Source of the DNA: Candidatus Geohydrothermomicrobium daggyaiense
GTDB lineage: Bacteria; Actinomycetota; Geothermincolia; Fen-727; JACVIW01
DNA length: 8,445 nt
Reading direction: 5' to 3'
Assembly (NCBI GenBank): GCA_015711695.1
Contig: JACVIW010000091.1
Span: forward strand, 1 to 8,445
This document shows, piece after piece, positions 1-6,040 of this stretch. A model generated the notes under the pieces. It was not told the origin of the DNA and made no database searches. It worked only from the letters and a program-made list of their open reading frames with translations. The stretch's first letter is position 1. Every line of letters starts with the position of its first letter. Made by a program: the position numbers and the translations under genes.

Positions 1-456
1 GAGAATCTCTGAGATACGTTGCAGGGTTGATAGTTGAAGCCTTTCTATTGCCTCCCGGCGTTCCCTTACAATTAAATCCCTTATATGGGGTTTAAGCACG
101 CTCTTGATCGCTTCAATTAGCGCGGATGGGCTGAAAGGCTTTGTAATGTATTTCACGGCGCCAGCGCCGAGGCCGCGAAGTTGGTCTCTTTCAGTGACTT
201 TCGCTGTCACCATTACGACGGGGATGTCCGTTGTTACCGGATGGGACTTTATATATTTCAAAACATCCCATCCGCTGATCTTGGGAAGCATAACGTCAAG
301 AAGCACACAGTCGGGGCGTTCTACGTTAAGCACTCGAATCGCCTCAGCGCCGTCGTGAGCCTCGATGACATCCATGCCCTCGAGTTTTAGGTTTATCGAT
401 ATCACTTTTGCTACGTCTTTTTCATCCTCTACTACGAGAATTTTTGGCTTATCCAT
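1..456 (-). CDS. Response regulator with N-terminal receiver domain (partial, C-terminus off window)
   Basis: The 152 visible codons begin at ATG 456, with a GGAGG Shine-Dalgarno four bases upstream (461-465), and stay open to the left edge, so the C-terminus is missing. Residues 5-121 form a complete CheY-like receiver domain: acidic pocket Glu10/Asp11, phosphoacceptor Asp54 in LLDVMLPKISG, switch Thr84 in VMVTAK, and conserved Lys106 in the TKPF motif. Such domains accept a phosphoryl group from a sensor histidine kinase and act in the cytoplasm. After the receiver, residues 122-152 are charged and look like a helical linker (RERREAIERLQ, then LQRISEIL). The protein therefore probably continues into an output domain such as GAF, histidine kinase or GGDEF, and is not a stand-alone CheY; which one cannot be seen. 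No partner kinase lies in the window. The receiver assignment is firm and the output unknown. Confidence 0.93.
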   Translation of the reverse strand, partial: MDKPKILVVEDEKDVAKVISINLKLEGMDVIEAHDGAEAIRVLNVERPDCVLLDVMLPKISGWDVLKYIKSHPVTTDIPVVMVTAKVTERDQLRGLGAGAVKYITKPFSPSALIEAIKSVLKPHIRDLIVRERREAIERLQLSTLQRISEIL

Positions 457-814
457 AGGTCCTCCCCAACTATCCATTATGGTTATCGGCAATTGTAGCT
501 ATATGTTTAATAGTTAATCCAACCAGAGGTACTTCATGACGGAAGAAATATCTGGTGTCCATTACCCTTTCAACCGACAGGTCTCTGAAGTTATGTCGAA
601 CAAAAATTAGAAAGCGCTTACGTAAACAATTGCAGGTGTAGCTTTCGCTTGAGGATTAAATAAGCGTACATCCTGGAAGGAAGATTTCAGCCAGACACTT
701 TACTACTGGCGTAAATCTGCTTGATTGTGCCTTAATATGAGTTTGTAATTGCCAAATCTGTGCTTAGTGAATATAATTCTGTATTGCAAAAGACAGATAT
801 CTGCGTCTCAATGA
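457..814. other. Spacer between divergent response-regulator gene and tRNA-Gly
   Basis: This AT-rich spacer holds the 5' side of the response-regulator gene (minus) and the tRNA promoter (749-777, plus). A minus-strand promoter should lie within roughly 480-530, but its -10 and -35 elements could not be settled: TACAAT is present with poorly spaced -35 candidates. A 24-codon plus-strand reading frame (536-610) has an AGAGG six bases before its ATG. It resembles nothing I know and is probably chance. Nothing else is recognisable. Confidence 0.6.
749..777 (+). promoter_or_regulatory. Sigma70-type promoter for tRNA-Gly
   Basis: A -35 element TTGCCA (749-754) and a perfect -10 element TATAAT (772-777) are separated by the ideal 17 bases. 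Transcription would start near 784, giving a leader of about 30 bases before the mature tRNA 5' end at 815, which RNase P would remove. Position and orientation fit a dedicated tRNA promoter. No GC-rich discriminator typical of stringent control follows the -10 box. Confidence 0.75.
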
Positions 815-890
815 GCGGGTGTAGCTCAGTTGGTAGAGCGCGAGCTTCCCAAGCTCGAGGTCGCGGGTTCGAGACCCGTCTCCCGCTCCA
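815..890 (+). tRNA. tRNA-Gly, anticodon CCC
   Basis: The 76 bases fold into a full cloverleaf. The acceptor stem is 815-821 with 880-886; the D-arm is 824-839. The anticodon stem is 841-845 with 853-857, around the loop TTCCCAA. The T-arm is 863-867 with 875-879, with loop TTCGAGA. Discriminator U887 and an encoded CCA (888-890) complete it. The anticodon 848-850 is CCC, reading glycine codon GGG. One oddity: acceptor pair 6:67 is a U-U mismatch (820 with 881), while the other six acceptor pairs are Watson-Crick. The T-stem also ends in a G-U wobble (863:879). It stands alone, with its own promoter and no other tRNA alongside. Confidence 0.96.
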
Positions 891-1137
891 TATTATTTCA
901 AAGGAAAGGCTCTCACGCCAACTTATTTGGGGAGTTACCGCTTGTTAGATCGGATTTACGATTCAATTCTTTTGTGGACAAACCAGGCTGTTATTTTTTG
1001 CTGTCCAACCTGAGGGTTTGATTTCATCGAAAAGTAATTTCTGAACGCTTTTTAAATTTTTATGATGAAAGGGTGGAATAACCTGAAAGTTATTATTTGA
1101 TATCAACAGAAAATAATCGCGTTGCTTTTCCTATCAA

Positions 1138-1377
1138 TCAGCGAGCATTTGCGGGTGTTATCCGTGAGCAAGCGGGCATTTTTACGCAAATGGATTTCCA
1201 GTCCGGAGCCACCTCCTGATTTATGCTAACATACCCTGTCTGGCTGTCAGGTCTGTTCCTGAGCGGAAAATATAATCTCAGGCGGTTTATGGAGAATTCA
1301 ATCACTTTAAATATTTTCTTATAAAAGTCATTGGCAGAAATTTGCCCGGGCTTTAAAACGCGATAAAACTCATGCAA
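1138..1377 (-). pseudogene. Possible remnant of a class I SAM-dependent methyltransferase (C-terminal part)
   Basis: The frame has no ATG start; its first usable codon is TTG 1377. It opens with LHEFYRVLKPG, which closely resembles the strand-4/helix region (post-motif II) of UbiE/COQ5-like class I methyltransferases, commonly E(I/F)YRVLKPGG. The next stretch, KKIFKVIEFSINRLRLYF, could match the C-terminal helix and strand of such small methyltransferases. The rest is unrecognisable. The upstream frame hits a stop five codons before the TTG, and no glycine-rich SAM-binding motif I is found, so this can only be a broken fragment. The resemblance rests on about ten residues and may be chance. 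It shares strand with the adjacent hydrolase pseudogene. Confidence 0.3.
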
Positions 1378-1591
1378 TACAGCTTTTCTTTAATTCGCTT
1401 ATATTGTTTGTGGTTGGAGTGAAAGGGTGTCCGTTTCGATTAAGAGGACCAGATGTTAGGATGAAAAATTCCTTTTACCGGATTCCACGTGCCAGTCTCG
1501 ACATATATAAAACTTCGGGGACCTTCCCCGGACGCTTGGAGGGCGGTACATGTTCCTTTCCCCGGGAAATGGGAGCTAGCGGGAATATAAA

Positions 1592-1615
1592 AAAGCGATA
1601 TATAAAGCGATATAT
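1592..1615. repeat. Perfect 12-base tandem duplication
   Basis: AAAGCGATATAT occurs twice back to back (1592-1603 and 1604-1615) in an AT-rich stretch with no gene. Two copies are too few to call an iteron array. It may be a slippage duplication or a relic binding site. Confidence 0.7.
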
Positions 1616-1753
1616 ATTATCAAAGAATCCGTTTTTGAAAGTACCAACTGGTGTGTGGATAAACAATTTAACCTACTAAAGGCGTTGGATTCTTCTTTCT
1701 GGCTTTTATCGTACATGCTTTTGCCTGGCGCTTTTAAACCAGGGGACGCCGGG

Positions 1754-2619
1754 CTACCAAGACACGTTTCGAGAAGAAGGGATCAGTATCTCATATGGGA
1801 GTATAAGGCTGGGTTTTTCAGTATATGCTCGCTTTTGCCCCAGGAATGCTTTTATTTCCCGCGCAAGTTCTTCCGCAAACTGGGTGGTGAAGGCATGTCC
1901 TGCGCCTGGGTGTGTAACAAGCTTAGCGTTGGGAATCCGGTCCGCAAGTGTCCTGTAGCTTACAGGAGGGAGCGTAACATCCGCTGTTTCACATGCAATC
2001 AATGTCGGGAATTTTATTTGAGGAAGCCTGAAGCAGGTGAAGAAGCTTAAGAGCGATTCTGCCTGCTTTTCGACATTATACTCTGACATTGGATGAAGCA
2101 GTGAGCGCATGACGGAGCCCTCAATTATTTCGGGGTTAGCGATCATCCATTCATCGGGAAACAGAAGGGATATATTCCCTCTTGCGATGTCTCCCGCGTT
2201 TCCGCACCTGTCAGCAATTACGGCAATAACCTCGGATGATTGGAATTCCTTTTCATCCCCACCGCAAAAAGTGCAGCATAAAACAAGCTTTTCGACTTTT
2301 TTGGACAGTTTATCTCGAGTTTATGAGCAATTACACCTACTGTTGATCCCTGAAACTAACGTTTTTATCCCCAGCGCTTCCATGAAAAGAGCGGTATAGA
2401 TGCGAAAAGACCCATTGTCCATGCCCTTTGATCGTCGGCCATTATGTTTAAGCCGGCGACGGTGTTATCAAAGGTGATGACCCTGTAAAATCTTGCGAGC
2501 ACCTATAAGGATTCGGGGTATCATTCGTCAAGGCTCGTGGTGAATCCGGCGATCATCACAAGTTCTTTGCCTCTTTCCTGTTCCGCGTAGCGAATTTCAA
2601 GGTCCCATGCTTTAATCAC
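1754..2619 (-). pseudogene. Decayed alpha/beta-fold hydrolase pseudogene
   Basis: Reading from GTG 2619, the first frame gives a hydrolase N-terminus: LEIRYAEQERGKELVMIAGF (oxyanion-loop strand), then SLDE, LARFYRVITFDN and MADD. It is interrupted by TGA at 2521-2523, where family members usually have Trp, and by TAG at 2503-2505. The match then moves to another frame near 2400: MEALGIKTLV, a third stop (TAA, 2321-2323), KVEKLVLCCTFCGG, LLFPDEWMIANPEIIEG and LLHPMS. The intact tail has the acid region ETADVTLPP, then RIPNAKLVTHPGAGHAF with the catalytic His. The GxSxG nucleophile elbow expected near 2320-2365 is destroyed (VSGINSRCNCS then stop), so the gene cannot make an active enzyme. Such proteins are esterase, lactonase or peroxidase-like hydrolases of varied substrate; the original one is unknown. 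The 3' half is much better kept than the 5' half. Confidence 0.85.
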
Positions 2620-2986
2620 CCCTTCGATCAGACCCCATTGTTTTTGCGTTTTCCTTGATCGAAATTTTCTGAGTACTGCGATGCGGAGTGGTATTCATTA
2701 ATTACTTTGTTTAACAGAAGGGCTAGTTTCCCGTGGGTCAAAAGACGCTTTTTGCCCTGTGGTAAATTTGAAGTTATATCTTTCCCCTTATCTCCCGGGC
2801 AAAACATTTTTCAATTTTCTTATGCTCGTTTGGCGCTTGTTTAGGAGCACGTTGCGCTCCGTTTTTGCAATGCTTGGCAGGAAAGCGAAATCATAAACTC
2901 ATTCCTCACTCTTCCCGGTGCTCGCCCATTTAGGGGATTGATTTATCACCAATTTTGGAGATAATTTATTTCAAAATAACACTCAA
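2620..2986. other. Intergenic region upstream of surface-protein gene
   Basis: No convincing gene is present. A 59-codon minus-strand frame (2628-2807, ATG at 2807) ends nine bases before the hydrolase pseudogene start. It lacks a ribosome site and any familiar motif, so I do not call it. A small hairpin at 2844-2860 (GGAGC, 7-base loop, GCTCC) followed by five T's (2862-2866) could be a weak plus-strand terminator insulating the next gene. The right end holds the candidate promoter of the surface-protein gene. Confidence 0.5.
2938..2965 (+). promoter_or_regulatory. Candidate promoter of surface-protein gene
   Basis: TTGATT (2938-2943) and GATAAT (2960-2965) are 16 bases apart and resemble sigma70 -35 and -10 elements. 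Transcription would begin near 2972, immediately before an inverted repeat (2973-2998), with a leader of about 48 bases before ATG 3020. It is placed by eye in an AT-rich region, where chance matches are common. Confidence 0.45.
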
Positions 2987-2998
2987 TTGGGTTATTTT
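2973..2998 (+). promoter_or_regulatory. Inverted repeat in the leader of the surface-protein gene
   Basis: AAAATAAC (2973-2980) and GTTATTTT (2991-2998) are perfect 8-base reverse complements around a 10-base centre. The repeat starts about where transcription should start and ends eight bases before the Shine-Dalgarno. It could be an operator for a dimeric regulator, or a weak A/T-rich leader hairpin. Its function is unknown. Confidence 0.4.
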
Positions 2999-3006
2999 CT
3001 CAGGCG

Positions 3007-3013
3007 AAAGGAG
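3007..3013 (+). promoter_or_regulatory. Shine-Dalgarno that sets the start of the surface protein at 3020
   Basis: AAAGGAG lies six bases before ATG 3020. The frame is also open from a TTG at 2987, but that codon sits inside the leader inverted repeat and has no ribosome site. Starting there would add eleven residues, mostly basic, ahead of a normal signal peptide. Confidence 0.8.
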
Positions 3014-3019
3014 CGGCGT

Positions 3020-4939
3020 ATGGGTACTTCATTAACTTTGAATCATTCGCGGGTAAAGTTTGTTTTTGTATTGACATCTTTATCTCTCCTTGTGATTTCA
3101 TTCCTCGTTTTTTCACCACCCGGGAGCGCCGCAAGGAAGACAGCAAGCATATCCGGCGCTGTTTCCAACTCAACTGGTAAACTTTACTGGGGCTCTGATG
3201 AAAATTATAATCCGGGCAACTTTGTTACTGGATTTACCAGGGCAGGCAACCAGGGCAAAATCGATGAGACCACAATGACTAACCAGGGGGAAAGCGCCCC
3301 CCCGGATCCTTATGGCAGGCATATGCGTGCAAGCGGGTGGTGGACTGTTCTTGGCGATGGCGAGTATACCTGGGTGACTAACGAAAGAGTCAACCTTACG
3401 GGAATTGACACAATCAAAATCATGTGGAGGCAAACCTGGGATGACCCCGGTATCTGGCGCCTGGTTGTCTCTAATGTTAAGAATTCATCCTATAATTCTG
3501 ACGTTATAAAGATGATTCACCACGAATCAAAAATATCCCCATACGCGGTCGAGAGCCTGGATGTGTCGGATCTGACTGGTGAGTATTACATCAGGGTGCA
3601 TGCGAGGCGGAACTCCGGGATAGGAGATAGAGCTTCAACGACAAGGGTTTATAAGTTGTGGCTTGAGCCGCCCGTAAGATACCTTATCAGCACATCGTCA
3701 AATCCATCTGTTGGTGGTTCGACCAGCGGCTGGGATTACTATGTTGCTGGCTCTACGGCGACGGTGAGCGCGACGCCTGCACCAGGTTACGAGTTTGTAA
3801 GCTGGACTGAAAACGGGTCAATAGTAAGTATGAATCCGACTTATTCATTCACGGTAACAGGTGCCAGAAACCTTGTTGCTAACTTCAGGCTCTCGGAAAA
3901 AAGGGTTTACTGGGATGGGACAGAGTACTTCAGCATAAACAGTGGTTATAAAGAGCTGGTGGGTGTGACAAGAGAGAAAAGGTCTGATCATCTCTACCTT
4001 AAAGCTGAGTTCGCTGCTTCTGGCGTTCAGGTCGCCTGGTCAACTGATGAGCCTATTGATCTAACCGGGATAAACCAGATAGCTGTCCAGTGGAAGAACA
4101 CTGGTGTTGACCACGATGATAACGAGTCATACATAGTTGCTGCCACCAACAATTACGACAAACAGGAAGACCAGACGAAGAAGCTCAGGCGGACCAAAAA
4201 CTTTGGACTGAGGGTGGATAGGCTTGACGTTTCAGACATCAACGAGCCTCGGTACATAAGGATACACGCTCGAGATGCGGCTTGGGAATGGCCAAGGAAG
4301 TCCGAGATATACGTATATAAGATCTGGCTCGAACCGCCAATTCGCTGTGAAATAACCACCCAAGCGAACCCGCCTGCTGGTGGAACTACGGAAGGAGGAG
4401 GCTTCTACACCTACGGCAGCCTTGCTACCGTAACGGCAACTCCTTCTTCAAATTACGAGTTCATCAACTGGACCGAAAGTGGTGTAGTTGTCAGCACAAA
4501 TGCATCATACACTTTTACAGTGACCAACGACCGCAATCTTGTTGCCAATTTCTTGCCCAGGTTCCGTGTCACTTCAATAACTCCTGACTTTGGTGTGGAG
4601 AACACGGTAGTACAGATAACCGACCTTTCCGGTGCTGGATTTGAGCCAGGGGCGAGTGTGAGGATAGAAAACGCGTCGAAGACGGTGTACGCGACTAGCG
4701 TGGTTGTTGTCTCACCGAATAAAATAACCTGTTCACTAAATCTTTCCGGCGCGCCGCTTGGCAAATACGACGTGGTTGTCCGCAACCCTGACGCCACTGA
4801 GGCGAGACTTACCCAGGGTTTCAGAGTGACGAATATCTGCGGCGGTGGTGCAGCCATTTCGCTCTCGTTCTTCGGTCTGGTTGTAGGGTTGCTCGCGGTA
4901 GCAGGCTCTTTCGGCGCTAGAGCGAGGCGAAAAAGATAG
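3020..4939 (+). CDS. Secreted surface-anchored protein: two beta modules with InlB-like repeats, TIG/IPT domain, CGGG C-terminal sorting tail
   Basis: This is a 639-residue exported protein with no catalytic motif seen. Residues 1-37 are a signal peptide (Arg11, Lys13, hydrophobic core 14-31, GSA-A cleavage region). Residues 54-220 and 294-441 are two related, beta-rich, Trp/Tyr-rich modules, each starting with a YW(G/D) stretch and ending in K(L/I)WLEPP. Each is followed by an InlB-like repeat (221-290 and 442-511) with the family signatures GG(S/T)T, ATV(S/T)ATP, YEF and NLVANF. Residues 514-604 resemble a TIG/IPT immunoglobulin-like domain (SITPDFG, GAGFEPGASVRI, GKYDVVVRNPD). The end is tripartite: ICGGG (606-610), a hydrophobic segment (611-629) and ARARRKR. 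This layout recalls MYXO-CTERM, GlyGly-CTERM and Synergist-CTERM tails, which are cut and anchored by a dedicated protease. A binding or adhesive role at the envelope is inferred. The gene appears monocistronic and ends before the terminator at 5007. Confidence 0.9.
   Translation: MGTSLTLNHSRVKFVFVLTSLSLLVISFLVFSPPGSAARKTASISGAVSNSTGKLYWGSDENYNPGNFVTGFTRAGNQGKIDETTMTNQGESAPPDPYGRHMRASGWWTVLGDGEYTWVTNERVNLTGIDTIKIMWRQTWDDPGIWRLVVSNVKNSSYNSDVIKMIHHESKISPYAVESLDVSDLTGEYYIRVHARRNSGIGDRASTTRVYKLWLEPPVRYLISTSSNPSVGGSTSGWDYYVAGSTATVSATPAPGYEFVSWTENGSIVSMNPTYSFTVTGARNLVANFRLSEKRVYWDGTEYFSINSGYKELVGVTREKRSDHLYLKAEFAASGVQVAWSTDEPIDLTGINQIAVQWKNTGVDHDDNESYIVAATNNYDKQEDQTKKLRRTKNFGLRVDRLDVSDINEPRYIRIHARDAAWEWPRKSEIYVYKIWLEPPIRCEITTQANPPAGGTTEGGGFYTYGSLATVTATPSSNYEFINWTESGVVVSTNASYTFTVTNDRNLVANFLPRFRVTSITPDFGVENTVVQITDLSGAGFEPGASVRIENASKTVYATSVVVVSPNKITCSLNLSGAPLGKYDVVVRNPDATEARLTQGFRVTNICGGGAAISLSFFGLVVGLLAVAGSFGARARRKR
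3179..4552 (+). repeat. Internal duplication in the surface protein (two module + InlB-like units)
   Basis: Unit 1 covers 3179-3889 and unit 2 covers 3899-4552. Shared landmarks in order are KLYWG/RVYWDG, a Tyr-rich start, (N/D)LTGI(D/N)xI followed by WR or WK, ESLDVSDL/DRLDVSDI, YIRVHAR/YIRIHAR, VYKLWLEPP/VYKIWLEPP, YEF(V/I)(S/N)WTE, YSFTVT/YTFTVT and RNLVANF. The DNA has diverged at many third positions, so the duplication is old and kept by selection on the protein. Confidence 0.85.
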
Positions 4940-5006
4940 CGCTCATTTTTATACCCGTTATTTCAGGAAATGGGTCAAGAAGCGGATTTAAATAGACCCG
5001 ATTCAA

Positions 5007-5037
5007 AAAATAGCCCCTCCCTGAGAGGGGCTATTTT
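5007..5037. terminator. Bidirectional Rho-independent terminator between convergent genes
   Basis: AAAATAGCCCCTC (5007-5019) pairs perfectly with GAGGGGCTATTTT (5025-5037) around the 5-base loop CCTGA. The GC-rich core is flanked by A's on the left and T's on the right, so the RNA from either strand forms a hairpin followed by U's. It lies 67 bases after the surface-protein stop (plus) and 42 bases after the Sir2 stop (minus), so it can end both transcripts. Confidence 0.92.
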
Positions 5038-5079
5038 ATTGGGAAAGCGAGTAATTGAGCGTTTTTTATAGCGGTCGCT

Positions 5080-5967
5080 CTAAGCTTTAGCAGAAATTCT
5101 GGCTTTCCCCGCTCTCTGGTTGGCCTTTCCGGTGAGTTGTTTAAATATCTCGCCCAGCGCAACTGAGGCTCTCAAGGGTATCCATAGCCGCGCGAATGGG
5201 GTCAGTCCGGTCCTTTCAGGGTTTATTTCTATAAGGGTTGCCCCTTTTCTCACAGCGTACTCGGGAATGGACGCGGCGGGATATACAATAGCGGATGTCC
5301 CTGCGGCTATAATGCAATCACACTTCATGGCAAGTTCCATCGCACGTCTGAAAATTCCCCGCGGGAGGGGTTCTCCGAACATAACGATATCGGGTCTTCT
5401 CCTTCCCCCGCATGCGCACCGGCCGGTGTATTTGTCGAGAAGACGGAGCAGTTCTCTCCTCTTTAACGAAGAGTTTCTCTTTGTTGTGATATTTTCAAGA
5501 AGCCGTCGTTTTGGAAGGTCCTCCCTTGCCCCGCATTTCAGGCACCTTGCCCTGAAAATATTTCCGTGCACCTCAAATATATTTAAGCTTCCTGCTTCCC
5601 TGTGGAGGTTGTCCACGTTCTGGGTTATTACTCCACTGATAAACCCGGCATGCTCAAGCTTGGCGATGGATTCATGAGCGGAATTAGGTTTTGCCACAGC
5701 AAACGCTGAGGCCGCTTCCCGGACGAATGCCTCGATTCTTTCAGGATTTAGAATAAACACGAGGGCGAGGCCAGGCAGGTTGCCGTATAAGGCCGGATTG
5801 AATTTTTGCCAGATCCCCCCCGAGCCTCGGAAAACGGATATTCCGCTTTCGCTCGAGACTCCTGCTCCCGTGAACGCCACGACTGTATGTGAGTTTGCGA
5901 TAAGCTCGCAGGCTTTACCGATTAATTTCAAGTGCCCATTATCTATAGTGACAGAATCTTCTCTCAT
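5080..5967 (-). CDS. Sir2 family NAD-dependent protein deacylase (sirtuin)
   Basis: Sirtuins remove acyl groups from lysines using NAD+, releasing nicotinamide and O-acyl-ADP-ribose. This 295-residue protein has the full signature set: GAGVSSESGISVFRG (34-48) for NAD binding, TQNVDNLH (115-122), catalytic His134 in EVHGN, zinc ligands Cys142, Cys145, Cys184 and Cys186, RPDIVMFGEPLP (191-202), GTS (near 223) and the late EINPE strand. Two features stand out. The two Cys pairs are 38 residues apart, against roughly 15-25 in most bacterial members, because of a Lys/Arg-rich insert. The usual PDFR is SVFR, replacing the Asp. The start is ATG 5967, with AAAGGA eight bases upstream. It is the last gene of the ligase-NTPase-sirtuin operon, 73 bases after the NTPase stop. 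Acyl preference cannot be read from the sequence. Its operon partner, an acyl-CoA ligase, is a plausible substrate (inference). Confidence 0.95.
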   Translation of the reverse strand: MREDSVTIDNGHLKLIGKACELIANSHTVVAFTGAGVSSESGISVFRGSGGIWQKFNPALYGNLPGLALVFILNPERIEAFVREAASAFAVAKPNSAHESIAKLEHAGFISGVITQNVDNLHREAGSLNIFEVHGNIFRARCLKCGAREDLPKRRLLENITTKRNSSLKRRELLRLLDKYTGRCACGGRRRPDIVMFGEPLPRGIFRRAMELAMKCDCIIAAGTSAIVYPAASIPEYAVRKGATLIEINPERTGLTPFARLWIPLRASVALGEIFKQLTGKANQRAGKARISAKA

Positions 5968-6040
5968 CCCTTATGTCCTTTATTTACAGTTTTTTTCTGG
6001 CCCAGAAGCATAAGGATTTTTCAACGGGCGTTTTGGTAAT

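Larger units (their letters stand above)
891..1753. other. Non-coding, decayed region downstream of tRNA-Gly
   Basis: No intact gene is visible on either strand over these 860 bases. The short open frames lack convincing ribosome sites and family signatures. Supportable contents are a possible methyltransferase remnant (1138-1377, minus), a perfect 12-base tandem repeat (1592-1615) and several short GC-rich inverted repeats: a 6-bp stem within about 1516-1532, a near-palindrome around 1557-1572, and CCTGAG/CTCAGG within about 1257-1282. No clear Rho-independent terminator follows the tRNA. The stretch reads as an eroded former coding region continuous with the hydrolase pseudogene to its right. 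Confidence 0.6.

Noticed and set aside
1592..1615. Start of an iteron or CRISPR-like array
   Set aside because: There are only two 12-base copies, directly adjacent with no spacers and no associated genes.
1655..2050. 131-codon plus-strand open frame
   Set aside because: It lies antisense to the hydrolase pseudogene, whose frame carries clear family motifs. The plus-strand protein has no recognisable domain or ribosome site.
2109..2399. 96-codon plus-strand open frame
   Set aside because: It is antisense to the 5' half of the hydrolase pseudogene and shows no family features.
2628..2807. 59-codon minus-strand frame just upstream of the hydrolase pseudogene
   Set aside because: No Shine-Dalgarno before ATG 2807, no known motif, and it lies in a decayed region. 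Kept only as a note in the region description.
2987..3019. TTG start extending the surface protein by eleven residues
   Set aside because: There is no ribosome site ahead of it, it falls inside the leader inverted repeat, and ATG 3020 has a good AAAGGAG at six bases.
4453..4857. 134-codon minus-strand open frame
   Set aside because: It is antisense to the TIG/IPT and InlB-like part of the surface protein, with no motif of its own.
5120..5677. 185-codon plus-strand open frame
   Set aside because: It is the antisense shadow of the sirtuin gene, which has all expected motifs on the minus strand.
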